This document shows, piece by piece, positions 11,966-24,659 of a stretch of DNA of 64,000 bases. Location of the stretch: contig CM060831.1 in the NCBI GenBank assembly GCA_030762175.1, positions 28,035,001 through 28,099,000 of the forward strand, given 5' to 3'. Source of the stretch: Metallyticus violacea (Eukaryota; Arthropoda; Insecta; Mantodea; Metallyticidae). Position 1 is the first letter of the stretch; every line of letters begins with the position of its first letter. Below the pieces are notes generated by a model. That model worked only from the letters and a program-made list of their open reading frames with translations, had not been told where the DNA came from and ran no database searches. The translations under genes and the position numbers were made by a program.

Positions 11966-13540
11966 AGAAAAACTGAAATATAGCGCTAAACAACAAATAC
12001 ACTACTGACTACCATGGCTAATAAATTTTAACTGACATCTTTGTGTTTTAGACTATGACGGCAATCACTGCCCTTTACTTCCTGGTCACGTGTTGATAAG
12101 CTCCAGTCACATTGGAAACTTTAAACACATGGCGGAGGAATTGATTAGAAAGTATATAAAGTTTGATTTACTTTGCATTCTGCATTATATTCTATATAAG
12201 CGTTTATACATAACTTGTGTGTGCTAAAGTTATCCATGTTTTGCTATTGTATCATCACCGCAATATAGCAGTATAATGAATAGAATGTCAGATTACAAAA
12301 AAAATATACGTGTTATGAAAAAACTGATATCATTTTAGAATTCAGCAGGCAGTTTTACATATAAATGTTTATTTTCACAGCAAAATCATCGCAAGCCAGT
12401 GGATAATAGTATCCCCTTATAAGAGAAGCGTGGAATAAAGAATTAGTTGAGAAGCAGCCATCAAATATGACAGAAGTGAGACACACCGTCTCTCGCCCGA
12501 AGGATCTAGCATAAAATGTAGCCGTTACACAAGTACATTAGTAATTGTATCTGCCTATTTGACAATTTAAAATATTTACAATAAATTATATGATGTAGTC
12601 TAGTGTGTAGCAAGTGTTTTGAGTTAACAAAATTCCTCTCTTAAACCTTACCAAGCGAGTGCATACTTCCAGTTAGTTAAACTAGGTGAGGCTTTGTCCT
12701 CATATAAAAATGTCTTATTTTCTGGGTTAGTTCTCCTCCCCCTCCCATACTGTGCACTAAATGTGACAAAATTAGTAATAACGGAACTTAAACTCGCTAA
12801 TTTCTTAGCGATTTGACGCCTGGAAAGATCCTTGTAACACTAACACTTGCTTGACTGGAAACTCATTTGAATAGCGGGTCAGAGAAATAGAACGAGTGTA
12901 TGAAGGAAAGCTAAGATCGAGTTGAGGGATATGGATAGACAGCAAACAATTGCGCTAAACAAGGAGGTGGTTTTGCTAGAAATACTATCAGGGATAAAAT
13001 ACTGAATGGGAAATAGAGCAATACATCAAAACAGGAGCCAAACTCACTGGCCAGGGTATCGCGTGGCTCACTAAAGGTACGGAAGAATGGGACGAAAAGC
13101 ATCTACCTTTTTTGGGATCGAACAATTGGGTCATGCTGGGCTCTGCTGGCGGGCAAGGAAGAGGAGCAGAGAGTAAATACATTTCTGAAGTGAGACAGCT
13201 CATGTCTGGAAAAGCTAATAACAGGGGAGGGGATGAGGGAAACAATTTGAATAAATCCAGCTGTGGGCGCGACATTCGTATTATTATTTTCTGTTTTATT
13301 TATTTTTATTTTACTGGTAAATATGTGTGTTTATTTTCTATTTTTGTAACAAATGTCTAATCCAATATCTTGTATTTAATCAAATAGACATAATGTGTTA
13401 AAAGCATGTACGCCCTGATGGACCTGTGCACTTGCTTAAGCTTTATTGTAATGGAGCCACAGGAATAAATACTGCTTCCTCTTTCTCTTCACTAATAGAG
13501 GCTTTCCAGCGGCATTGTCGCTATAACAGTGCTCGCGGAC
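11966..13540. other. No gene seen
   Basis: AT-rich sequence. Overlapping open frames on both strands at 12911-13360 show no recognisable domain. Confidence 0.45.
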
Positions 13541-13552
13541 GCATCTCTCCCA

Positions 13553-13580
13553 TATAAATACAGTGGTTTTTTAAATTCAG
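13553..13580 (+). promoter_or_regulatory. Candidate TATA/initiator core promoter
   Basis: TATAAATA at 13553-13560 is followed about 25 bases later by an initiator-like TTCAG at 13576-13580, which is normal insect core-promoter spacing. The upstream 50 bases are less AT-rich than the surroundings (GCGGCATTGTCGC, GCTCGCGGACGC). No first exon downstream could be recognised, so this may be chance. Confidence 0.25.
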
Positions 13581-14948
13581 CCTCGAGCAAGCAGAGGTGC
13601 CTTTATACCATTTTCCACATCTAAGACAGTGTTTTGTTAGTTTTTAGCAGCATCATCAAGTGTGATAAGACATTCCTTACAATTATACGTATTACTTGCC
13701 AAGAATGCAGAAGAAAATCCATATGAATAAATAAACTTGTATTTTTCTACAACAGTGTATGCATTTTTCATCAATGCAGCTATCAGACAACAGTTTAAAA
13801 AATAAAAAAGTTTACTTTGCTATTGTAATTGTTCATCGTGACTACACGTTAACAATAATGTGTAGCTCGTATGAGCTGGCCAAAGTCTGCGCGTTAATAA
13901 TGCGCCTCCTGGTAGATTCTTCTCTGTAGTGTCAAGTAGTGCAACGTGTTTGTGAAGATATCTGCCCCGATTCTCCTGAGACATTGAGTCAGTGTAGCGG
14001 ATGTAAATTGAGATAAATGTGTGAAATTACGGCGAGAAAAGAAGAGACAGGGCAAGCAATGAATTGAAGAATTATGGACGAGCAGGGATGGGGAAGGAAA
14101 CCGAGAGACAATAGGGATCACTCTGCGAACGGAGGCTCCCTTGTTAGTAATGTTTTTATTTCTCTTTCCGCAGTAAAATTTATCCCCTCTTGCCTCTCTC
14201 TCACTACATAAATAATTCTAAGATCAGAGCTTTACTGTTCCTCTGTTTCTTTTCTTTTTATAACACTAAGCAGGGAGAAACGCCGGGTTACTCACAAACC
14301 AAAGAGATGATCATTCTTTATTTTTCCTTTCTTTGAAAAATTAAGAGCAGGCTAGAGGAAAACGAGTAGAAAGCCAGAAATAGTGTTTTTGCCTTCCAGG
14401 CGATATTGAAAGAGAGGGATATGAAAGGAAAGCAATAAGAAATAAAAGAGAATATGAGGGAAAGAAAAGGAAGATAAATTTATGCTTCATTTTTCTATCT
14501 TTTCCAAATCTTCCTTTTTTATTTTTTTTTTTTCATATAAACGTCCTAATTTTATTATTTAAAAATTACTACAAGGACATCGAAACAAGTATTGACCGCT
14601 AGCGCGGCCGTTTCCAATGCGCCGAGCACGTCTCTAATTGTGAATTACCATAATGCACCTGAAAATAAACTTTTTTTAGACGTGTATCAAATAAAGTCAT
14701 TTAAATATTTAATTGTTTATCTATAGAACCACAAGAAAGGTTCGCTTGTTGTAAAAGACGTCAAACGGATTTTACAGAAGTTTCCAAACGAAGTCATCTA
14801 ATGCTTCCTCGGCGAGAACATAGAGTATTCTTCACTTCTCATCCCAAACTTTTTAACTAAATCATGGATAATAATTTAATGATTTGGAACTTCAACAACA
14901 GCAACTCTTTGTTCAAACAAGTTCGAACTTGGCGAGTTAACGCCATCA
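13581..14948. other. No gene seen
   Basis: No supported coding region or recognised repeat. A poly-T/A stretch lies at 14515-14535. Confidence 0.45.
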
Positions 14949-14952
14949 GTGT

Positions 14953-15230
14953 TACCACGGTCGGCCGAGGTCGTTAAGGCGCGAACTCATGAGCTGGAGG
15001 TCTGGGGTTCGATTCCGCCAGGACCATCTTCCCTGGCAGGTTTTTTCCAGGTTTTCCTCAGTCCTCATAAATGGCAAATGCCGGGGATGTACCCTAAACT
15101 TAGGCCTGGAACGATTCCTTCCTTTTACAAAAATTCCTTTCCCAGTATCATTTCATCTGGTGTATCATCATTGCACACCGCCTGTGATATCTCAGAAGTT
15201 AAAACGGGCGTTAAATCTATTAAAAAACTA
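14953..15230 (+). repeat. tRNA-derived SINE, family B, copy 1
   Basis: The head is CGGCCGAGGTCGTTAAGGCG (A-box region) with GGGTTCGATTCC as B box. The body holds CCAGGTTTTCCTCAGTCCTC, AAATGCCGGGGATGTACCCT, TTAGGCCTGGAACGATTCCT and CCGCCTGTGATATCTCAG, and it ends in AAACGGGCGTTAAA..ATTAAAAAA. Other copies are at 24353, 30024 and 36258. The two overlapping open frames across it are repeat by-products. Confidence 0.9.
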
Positions 15231-15239
15231 TGAATGAAT

Positions 15240-16735
15240 ATCGGGCGATTGCTTGGAAATGTCAGAAAAGTGAAACGTTATATACAGCAGATTAATGTAC
15301 AGATCTTTTAAACTGTGTTGTAATGTAAATAGAAACGAGTAGGTGGCACTTCAGACGTCACTCGCGTAACCTGAAAATTGGCGAATAAAGCGGGGGAGGA
15401 ATGTTTTTCCCGTAGTCAGTGTAATACTATGACTACAACAAGCTTAGAACCTGTATCGGGTGTGTTCAAAATACAAAAATCCCGAAGTTGGAACTAACTT
15501 TTCATTATCCTAGCATAAAAAAGAAAGAAGGAAACGGATAACATTACTGTAGTGAATGAAAAAAGCGGTCAAGTTATATTGTGCAATGTTGAGCTCAACA
15601 TTCCCAGCAAGTTTGCAAAACGGTAGGAATTTCATTTAGCGATTTATCATGGCCCTCTTGGGCAAAAGACATAGTAACAAAAAAAAAGACCAAGAAAACC
15701 CCGATGCCGTAAAAATGGAAAAGCTAAAAAGAAACTCGTGAAAAAAGCCGATTCAAGAAAGAAGAGCAGAAACTGCTGGCCAGTTGTTTATTATAACAAA
15801 ACAAATGTTAGATGCAGCTGTAGAGAGTTTTATGGACGGTTATGTGTAGCTGCAAAAACACAGTGGTCTGTAACTTTAAAGGCAAATGGTACACCGCCAT
15901 AAGTAAAATACCGTAGTAACTAATTTTATGAGTTGAACATTATTTAGTCATTTAGTACTAGTAGATGTTGGAATATACCTTCATAGAAACTAAAGTTATT
16001 TATTATTTATAAATAAAATTAAGCGCTAAAGTTTGACTCGTATAACTTTATACATTTGACTGATAAGTTATATTAGGTAAAAGAACAAGTTTCGAGAAGA
16101 TTTCAAGATATAGGTTGAAATGAGCTTCATGCTGTTAGTTATTAATATCTGCACAAGAAAAGTTTGACACTAAGAATAATTCATGAAAACATGGTTAACG
16201 TGTTTGCGGAAGACGCTTCATACCAGATAATAAAGAGCTGATATCGGGGGTTACATTTGTATAGAACAAGCAAAAGGTGCAGTCGGCCAAAAACGCGTTT
16301 GTGACCTAGTCAAAGAATATTGTCTGTTACTCCTTTTTCATACACATTTCGCACACTTATAGTGTATTGCTAAAGACATTCCTCAGAAAAAAGCAAGTTT
16401 TAAAATACCAAAAAATAAGATTAAAGACGCATTTAAGCACTACACATCCTTAATCATGTCGTGAACATTTTTAAAATTTAAATATCATAAGCTGCCAAAT
16501 CTTCATTTAATACAATTCTAATATACGCAAAATTAGTTAAAGTTTTAAAAGTTAAAAATAATTCCAAAGGGCGATGCGCTCAGTAAGCTTGTAATGCTCA
16601 CCATGTCCAAAATAGTATGTTGATCCATTTTTAATGATTAATTGCAGTATTTCCATATTTGAACTTTGTGCTTTCTCTGATCACCAATAACAATAGAAGG
16701 TTCAGTCTGCCTTACGAAAGAGTAGTAGTTATTTT
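15240..16735. other. No gene seen
   Basis: AT-rich DNA with no recognised gene. A lysine/arginine-codon-rich scrap at 15660-15760 is not part of an extended frame. Confidence 0.45.
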
Positions 16736-16740
16736 TCAAG

Positions 16741-17030
16741 TCACTGGTGGTATAGTGGTAACCATATTTACCTCCTAAACCCAAGATCGTGGGTTCAATC
16801 CCAGCCAAGATCGATGTTTTTTTCAGGCGTAAAAATTCTAAGTATGGCTTCCTTCGGAAGGGAAGTAAAGCTGTGGGTCCCTGTCGTACATTTATGGCAC
16901 GATAATCTCAAGCCTGAAAGAAGAGGCCTCTGAGCAAAATTTATCGGCCCTTTCACGCCCTGAATTGAATAGAATGCTGATAACCTGAGATGTTAAAAGA
17001 ACTTCCTTAAATAAACCAAATCAACAAGAA
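16741..17030 (+). repeat. tRNA-derived SINE, family A, copy 2
   Basis: The head GGTGGTATAGTGGTAACCAT and B box GGTTCAATCCC are well preserved, followed by the CTAAGTATGGCTTCCTTCGG body and an AAATAAACCAAATCAACAAG tail. Small changes relative to copy 1 show it is an independent insertion. Confidence 0.9.
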
Positions 17031-17265
17031 GTCTCTGCCAGGAAAAAGTGAAGGGTCTTTCACGGAGTTTTCGTTACTGTGCAAACTAGCCATTGGAGTC
17101 ATCCCAGTTGATTATGTTTCTCTCTTCTAGAATTTTATAGAACCTGAAGCCCAACAAAAGAATAGGGATGCAGACAATATCATTTTAAAATATTGCGCTA
17201 TTTTTTATTGTACTGTGGTAACGTGGAATGATGCAATTATTTTAAGAATAAATACCATTTTGATC

Positions 17266-17475
17266 ACCGCCGTAGTTTAGTGGTAGAGTTTACACTTCCC
17301 AGGCCGTGGGCCCGGGTTCGATTACTGGTTTGGTTAGGTTTTTTTTTTTCAGAGGTTTTACTTTAGTTCTTTAGGATAATGTCTGCGAAAATTACGCCGC
17401 AAAGTACCCTGAACTCATTCGGCCAAGCTATCTCTTACCATCCACCATCCGACACAATAAATCTTCAAGTCGCAA
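17266..17475 (+). repeat. tRNA-derived SINE, family E
   Basis: The A box is CGTAGTTTAGTGGTAGAG and the B box is GGGTTCGATTAC, each nearly intact. A poly-T run follows at 17340-17350, then TTTACTTTAGTTCTTTAGGA, GCAAAGTACCCTGAACTCAT and TCGGCC. The last blocks match the minus-strand copy at 6285-6575. Confidence 0.75.
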
Positions 17476-17759
17476 TGGCATGATAATAAAAAATTCTATT
17501 TATTATGAACTATTGTTTTTAAAACTCATTCTTAAATTCCCTGAATTGTGTTTTAGTTTGCGCGGGACTGCGAGCTATATAGTTAATGGTAACTCTTAAT
17601 TTATAACTATAGTCCGGAAGTACATTTATTTTTATTAAAACAGGAAGGTAAAAAGGTACTTAAAATACTGAAAATAGGCAATAATATAATTAAAACAGGA
17701 ATTTATTAAAAGATAAAACAGAGAGTAAAATCACTTACTATTAATTGAAACGGTATTTA

Positions 17760-18450
17760 AGATATTTACACGGAGCTCTGCCGTGTCAACGAAAGAGAAA
17801 TTCTGCAAACCAAAGTTACAGAAGATGATTCCTTGTGCAAAATAGAATCAATGAAGTGGCGTAAACCTGGCGAAACACCGCCTATAAAGGCCAAGGTCAC
17901 TCAGTCAACCAAGAAGATTATGGCCACAACCTTTTGGGACTTTGAAGGAATACTCTTCATTGACTTCAAGGAGAGGAACACCACAGTAAATGGGAAGTAC
18001 TATGCTGGCCTACTGCACAGACTACGTGCTTCCATCAAAGAGAAAAGGCGAGGAAAGCTGAGTGATTGTGTGCGTCTTCTTCACAATAAAGCGCCTGTAT
18101 ACACAGCTCTCGTTGCAAAGGAAGCTGTGAAAAAATGTGGCTTCAATGAGATCGACCATCCACCCTACAGCTCAGATCCAGCTCCCACTGACTATTTCCT
18201 CTTCTCAAAACTGAAGAAGGATCTTCGAGGAAGGCAATTTAAGTGTGACGAAGAAGTGATGGATGCTGTTTATGCGCAATTTGCAGACAAGACTTCTATT
18301 TGGGGGGGGGGGGTTGAAATGTTAATTCCAAGATGTGGGAAGTGTATTGCAATAAAGGGTAACTATATTGAAAAGTGAAATATAGTTTTTGTCTTTGTCA
18401 TATCTAGAAAATGGTTAGGCCGGAAACTTATGGATCTACCCTCGTAATAG
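17760..18450 (+). pseudogene. mariner transposase relic, copy 1 (C-terminal half and 3' end)
   Basis: The frame from 17833 to 18378 encodes the catalytic half of a mariner transposase: ESMKWRKPGE, then FWDFEGILFIDF (first catalytic Asp), then LLHNKAPVYTA, then PYSSDPAPTDYFLFSKLKKDL (third Asp), and a C-terminal CIAIKGNYIEK. The second catalytic Asp, normally in a LLHDNAP-like motif, is replaced (HNK), so the D,D34D triad is broken. A G-homopolymer at 18302-18312 sits just before the C terminus and probably shifts the frame. The 3' end (about 18410-18450) matches, in inverse orientation, the 5' end of copy 2. No 5' terminal repeat was found, so the copy is 5'-truncated. Confidence 0.88.
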
Positions 18451-18860
18451 TTACAATGCCATAATTTTGAACATGAAACCATTTTATGATAGCACTATGT
18501 GCGTAGTATATTTAACATTAATTAAATGTTCTACTAATTTTGATACCCCATGTCTCAGCTCACTCTGTACAAAAAGGCAAATTTGGTCACTGATAATGCC
18601 TATACATATTCAAAACGTATGAAATAGCATGTCACTGCTTTATCTCTGGTGCGCATTAAACAAAACACGGCAGTCTTTTCATTACGTCAGTATAAAATTG
18701 TTCAACAAACTATCTGTACATTTATACCAAAAAATTATTCAAAGCTAAAATAAATAAAAGCTTAAAGAATAAGCGTTTTATAGTATACAAAAATTTTCAA
18801 AACTTGAAATGGTGAAATGTTAAATCATGATATATCCTCAGATCCTTTTTGTATCATATT
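18451..18860. other. No gene seen
   Basis: AT-rich sequence between the mariner end and the next SINE; nothing recognised. Confidence 0.45.
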
Positions 18861-18863
18861 GAG

Positions 18864-19165
18864 CACCGAGTGCGGTGGCTTAAGCGCTAAAGTTTGAGAA
18901 TCGCATTCGGGGATCCTGGGTTGAATTACCGTTAGGCCACCTATTCTGTCCTTGGGTTTTTCGTGGTTTCTCCCGGTCACTTAGGCGAAAGCTGTGGCGA
19001 ATATTTACTTTGTACGAATTTTCTACTCTTCCATTTCATTCCGTTGGTCTGTTACAGGATCGAAAGTGCCAAGGCGAGATAGTGACAGTGGTTTGGAGAG
19101 GTTTCTACTCTCGGAGTCTGGAATGGAAGCGAACTTTCCGAGGAGATGATACAATAACTTACGTG
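18864..19165 (+). repeat. tRNA-derived SINE, family C, best copy
   Basis: The head is GTGCGGTGGCTTAAGCGCTA (A-box region), with CCTGGGTTGAATTACCG as a degenerate B box. The body is TTGGGTTTTTCGTGGTTTCT, CGGTCACTTAGGCGAAAGC, CATTTCATTCCGTTGG and TCTGTTACAGGATCGAAAGT. No clear target duplication was resolved. Confidence 0.75.
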
Positions 19166-19169
19166 GCAA

Positions 19170-20120
19170 GGCAAAATAGAAAATAAAAGATGTGATAACA
19201 ATTTAATTCTCTTTAAAATGTAATAAATAGGAATTGGAATTCTATAGCACTTAAGATCAAGTTAGGTACACTCAAACTACTTAAGAATGTAAGAACACAA
19301 GCTCCTCCCAACGTCCGGCAGGTAAACAAAAATGGGTGAAGGGGAGAGGTTGGTTTGTGCGTCGTGACCTGTTGAACCCCTCCCATCTGTCCAGTACCAA
19401 CAGAACTCCATTCCACTTCATTCAGGTTCTAGTGATAAGCATCTCCGATGCCTAGTAATCAACAATAGATTTAAACTTCTCCTTCAATATCTGAATCGAC
19501 GAGTTTATTCTTAATTACATTTATTTTAAACAGATAATTTTGTAGACTGATACCTACGCTTTGAAATGAATGTTCTGTATAGTGCAGCGTTGCATGCAAG
19601 GAGTGTCTATCTCTAAGTTACAAAAGTACTGTGAGAATTCATAGACAGTTGTTTCAGAACAAAAAAGGAAACAAAGGCCTTATTACGAGGTGTTTGTGGT
19701 GAGCACATCCACAAACTATCGACGTTGCATGTTACTGTTTTAACTTTGAAAGAGCGGTATGTGCTGAAAGAGTTAAACGTGGACAACACATGGGAACATG
19801 GGGAAACCTTTTGAAGCAAACAATGGATAATCCAGATTAGAAACCCTCCGTAGACTTCTGGCGTAAGCATTTCTGTTATTTTACATCGAGCTAAATCGAG
19901 TGTATAACGCACTTTATTGATTCCTTAATTCAGCACAAAATAAAAATATCTTCGTAAACAAACTTTCCTTTGCTTTTCTTTTTCTTTCTTTTTTTCCCCC
20001 TTTTTGTTTGTTTGTTTGTTTTTTGTTTCATTTCGATTTCTACAGCCAATTAAAATATATTCCATTTCATTTTGTGTATAACTTTTCACCGGGCTTACTT
20101 TACAGTATATATATATCTTA
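19170..20120. other. No gene seen
   Basis: Open frames on the minus strand at 19213-19416 and 19613-19912 have no recognisable domain. A T-rich tract occupies about 19965-20035. Confidence 0.4.
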
Positions 20121-20127
20121 TGACTTT

Positions 20128-20565
20128 AACCAGATTGGGTGGATCAGGTTATAAGGCTTAGAACTCACATTCAAGAGATCTCAGATTCCAATCGCTTGAT
20201 GTCGACCATACTGCATTTAGATTTTGGGTTTTTACGTGGTTTCCCCTGTCGGATTAATCTTTACCCAAAATTTCCGCTTTATCATTTCACCTTATTTCAT
20301 TCCGTTTGTTGATGCTGTGTGCGGTGTTAGGATAGCTTACTCGTTGGAAAGGCTTTTGCTTTTGTCTTTGGTGTAGAAGCGGCTCTTCTGAAGGGCTGTA
20401 ACTTCTTGGAGGGAGGTTCTGCTAGTGTCGGGGTGCTCTATATTAGGACCCCGCCTACGTCCGTGCCTCACCACCAGGTGTCTCCCTCATCTTTTCTTTT
20501 CCCCCTGGTGACCCCCATTGGGAGTGTAGACACAAACGGCCACACCTTGAGCAAGGCTTAAATAT
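20128..20565 (+). repeat. SINE family C, diverged copy with long 3' part
   Basis: It shares AGATTTTGGGTTTTTACGTG, GTTTCCCCTGTCGGATTAA and CATTTCACCTTATTTCATTC with the copy at 18864. The continuation at 20340-20560, less AT-rich than the surroundings, may be a longer SINE 3' region or a different repeat. Confidence 0.55.
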
Positions 20566-23555
20566 CGAAAATGTATCCTCTATCTCCATGTATCCAAATC
20601 CAATTTTCTCGGTATTGACATTCCTACATTTCTACATCGTAGGTACTAATGGTTATAAACATAATATAATAGACATTTTACTACTCTCATTACTGGTTTA
20701 ACTATACCTTTCAAGATCCACTGTTAGACTTTTCATTTGTAAAGCTGTTTTCGATTAAATTAGTTTTAAACTTTAAATTATCTTTTATAAAAACTTTGCT
20801 ATCCTTGACATTTCCCTTCTCTTCATATGTAAACCACTCATCTGCAATTATACGTCATCAACTGAATGGCATGGTAACTGTATTTTGCAGTCTGTTGTCA
20901 GTAAGTCGCCCATGTTTTATAGCAGTTGAGTATTAACGGGAAAATTGTGCTATTAAAAAGTTTTAACAAATTCAGAATATGTTTATGCAATGAGAGCGAC
21001 ACTACATGTATGAGTGAAATAGAGCAAATGTCTAGTTGTGATTGGCATCATCTGCAACTAATGATAACTTTAAAGTTTCCTCAGAAGGGTATGATATAAT
21101 CTTATGTCATATTTCCATGTGTTTCTTTAGTTGTATTTGTTTAGTGTTGACAAATTAGACTACTAAAATTACACAAAATAAAATTAATGCTAAATACCGT
21201 TTAATTAAACGCAATGAATAATATAGGGAAGTATAAATTATTATTTAAGTTATACAATGTTATGCTAAAAGTTAGCTCTTATTTTACACTAGTTCAGTTT
21301 TATAGTCACTGTCTCAGGAGAACAGTGAATAGTTGTGAATTTCTACCACGATAGCTCAGTCACGAGTTCTTTAACCGCGAAACTATTATTCTGCATAACT
21401 ATTGAAAATTGCTGTGTCAAATGTGTGACAACAAGTAGGTTGTACCTTGAAATTTCACTCGGAACGGCATAGATGAAATGCGCTTCCCCCCCAAAAATCA
21501 ACAGTTGCGTTCAGCTAAAAGCATATTTAGTTATCGCAGACGCATAAAGATTCTTCTCGAAAGTAATTTCTTAAATACATGTGTGAGGCCTTGATTGCAT
21601 AAAATAAAGTTCAGATGTCTCGAGAAGTTTCTGACGAATCTGCTCTATGCAAGGATATCTTGACTAGAGATGAGTACTGTTCCCATATCTATGAACCGAC
21701 GTATGTTTGGGGTTGGTACATTGCAAATTTGGTCGTGAGACGAACAAAAAGTAGAAGATTCATTCAGTGCATTGAAACATTGCACAGATAACGAAACAGC
21801 CAGATTCGCTAATGTTGTATTAAATAAAAAACTTTTGTAAAGCATACTGACCAGTTGAAGGCTGCACTACGCTTTTATGTATCGTTAGGGAGATCCCCAG
21901 AGAAATAAGAGACCCTCCAGAAGACCTTGCTATTAGTCACATCCATCTGTTTAAGCAAGCACAGTAACGTCGTGTGATATCGAGAGATCGTTTTCATTAT
22001 TTCAGATCGCCGACGGAACATAACTCCTATAACTATTGGGAAATATCTCGTGACATATTGTGTTAGAATTGCATGAATATGACATATTTAAATGTGTAAC
22101 TTGTCTAAAATTAATATTTTGTTTACTTTAAATATAACTATTTTTAACAAATTCTGTTTCTTGTGAAAGTATGATAGTACATATTTAGCATTTAATTGTA
22201 GGTTTTTTGTTATATATTTATGTACCTATTTTAGAATTATATTGCATAAGCATTCGGATTCTGGCAATAAACCTTGTACATACCCTTATAATGCTTATCT
22301 AATTAGCCTGCTGTGCAATGTTGTATACATTTTTCACGAAGTAATAAATTCTGATTTGCTGGTGTTCTGTGTTTACATCGCATTCTTTCTCTGCACCGAA
22401 TATAATATAGTGAGACAGGAATAAGCGCCTGATAGATTCATTGGGTGTTTCTGTGCGCAAATTTCACCGGTGTCATTTAAGTTAAGAAAGTATATAATTC
22501 CAAGACATTTTAAAACCAAATACAGTCATTTAAAAATTCTAATTTATTCGCTGTTAGTTCCCAGGTAAAACTAGTCAAACTAATGTATTAAATAATTTCA
22601 GAAAAATCACAAATTGCGAACTATCAAAATGCTGAAATTATTGCCAGGAAAATACAGCGACATACAGCAGATGAAATGACTTTACCTTCTTGCAAATAAA
22701 CAATAAAATTTTTGTTTGGAGAGGCTGCTGAGAGGGAAATTTCAAAGGTACCTCCGTCACTGAAAAGAAGACATATCTTCCGACATTAGAGACAAGTAGA
22801 AGAGAAATTATATTATGCTAAAAATGTTCACTTCAGCCAGATGAATCGACACACATACGCCAAAAATGCCATCTAGTGAGATATATAAGATTTTGGATCC
22901 AAGGTTCTATTACTAAACATTTCTTATCCTGCAATAAATTGCCTTTGGCGTAAATTGATTAGACATCTAACTTGAAAGAGATGAAAAAATTGGAAAAATT
23001 GCGTTTCGATGTGTACCAATGCAGCGCAATATCTGATTGAATTGAAGGATTAAAAGTAATGCTTTCCTCACACAGAATCCGCTTATTGTTTTTTACACCG
23101 AGAGTAGCAAAAACTACTTCTTCAGCCCTAAGGAACATTCAACAAGTATCTTCACTCTCTTCGTTATTCTTCTAGGACAAACTTGCGTTAATCACTAAGT
23201 CAGGGCAGTCCTTTTAAATGTGTTTTCTCCTTCATCTCTGCACACAGATAGAACTGTAGAAAGTACAGATCCATTTGTGTCGTTTTCTGTTCATCAGCTT
23301 GCTTTCTGCGTACTCATCTTGAGTACATGTTTGATACTGTCAATTAAACCGTGAGAACATCCTGCTGCCTATTTCTACTCGCCTCAGATCATCTCCACTC
23401 GTACATTTTCAGTCATCGGTAGCATTGAGTGATCTAAGTGAATATATCAACAAAATAATAACTACTTTAATGAAAAGCAAGGAGAAGAAGAAGACCGAAG
23501 GAGGGCAAATGAGGGTAGCACAATTTCGCTAATGCGATGAGCTAATTTTGTACAG
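20566..23555. other. No gene seen
   Basis: Three kilobases of AT-rich DNA without a supported coding region. Scattered short frames at 21645-21845 and 22242-22424 show no domain. Confidence 0.45.
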
Positions 23556-23559
23556 TAGT

Positions 23560-23975
23560 ATTACCCTGTATGCTACACTTTGTTACACTTTTGTTCATCA
23601 CATTTCACTCGTTTCGAAGTTGACGTTTGATTATTTTCCATGTATTCCTGCTTCTTGCTATTCTGTGCCATTGTCGACCTGCCTGTGCCGCGTAGTCTTC
23701 CTATCTCCGTCTTGGCCTGCCTCTTGTGTCCTTTGTCTAAGTTCGTGGTGGTCTTATACTTCAATCTGTCGTCCTGCATCCTCGCTATGTGGCCTTCCCA
23801 TTTCCACTTCAGTCTGGCGGCTGTTTCTGTGACGTTTGCTGTTGAAGTTATTTGGGCTAACGCTTCGTTGGAAATTTTCACCCTTATTGCTATTCCTAAT
23901 AGGCTGCGTTCTATTTTCCTTTGGCTTATGTGTAGTGCATTCATCTGTTTGTTTGTAGCCGACCACGTCTAGCAC
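23560..23975 (-). pseudogene. Endonuclease-reverse transcriptase LINE relic, C-terminal part
   Basis: The minus-strand frame 23944..23573 reads LHISQRKIERSLLGIAIRVK, then ISNEALAQITSTANV, then LKWKWEGHIARMQDDR, then KTEIGRLRGTGRSTM. This is the C-terminal tail typical of insect endonuclease/reverse-transcriptase LINEs: a Q R..ER..LG segment, an LKW.W.GH.AR motif and a GRP-like linker. The RT palm itself is absent, so this is a 5'-truncated insertion. The plus-strand open frame overlapping it is a shadow. Confidence 0.75.
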
Positions 23976-24351
23976 TAGTATAGCATTACTGGGTATATTC
24001 AGATTTGCAATGCTTCAAATTTAAATGTTTGCTTATTTTCATTGGAAAGTATAAACTGAAGGGACCAGAAAGCATTTTCGTGCTAAGGAAATTCTTCTGT
24101 TTATCTCTTTTTCCGTTTTATTCTTGCCTTTTCTTGTCCTTGAAAAGCGATACCCAATATATAGGAAGATTTTTTTTTTTTTTAATTTCAAAACTTGTAA
24201 AGGCAGCATTGGTACCTACTTAACATAAATTCGATTTAAGCAACAAAAATAGTTAATAAAATAAATAATTTAGTACTTAGGGAGTAGTTTAAAACAAATA
24301 TTGATTCAATTTTAGGTTTCATTCCCTCACAACAGCCATGCACACTTTATG
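23976..24351. other. No gene seen
   Basis: AT-rich spacer between the LINE relic and the next SINE. Confidence 0.45.
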
Positions 24352-24352
24352 T

Positions 24353-24656
24353 TTTTTTTTTTTTTTTTTTTTTTTTTTTGGAATGGTGTTTAACGCCCGT
24401 TTTTACTACTGAGACACCACAGGCGATGAACACTGGTGATGCATGAGATGAAATGATATATTGGGAACGAATTTTTTTTATAAAAGGAAACGTTCCAGGC
24501 CTAAATTTAGGGTACCTCCCAGACATTTGCCATTTATGAGGACTGAGGAAAACCTGGAAAAACCCTTAGTCAGGGAGGACGGTCCTGGTTGGATTCGAAT
24601 CCCAGACCTTCCGCTCACGAGTCCGTGCCTTACCAACCTCGGCCACCCGTGGCGGT
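24353..24656 (-). repeat. tRNA-derived SINE, family B, copy 2 (minus)
   Basis: On the minus strand it reads from the head near 24656 (GCCACGGGTGGCCGAGGTTG, B box GGGATTCGAATCC inverted at about 24594-24604) to a long A-tail, seen as poly-T at 24353-24379. The long homopolymer tail suggests a fairly recent insertion. No clear target duplication was found. Confidence 0.9.
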
Positions 24657-24659
24657 GTC

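Noticed and set aside
19613..19912. Minus-strand 99-codon ORF
   Set aside because: No recognisable motif, cysteine pattern or splice sites in register; likely chance.
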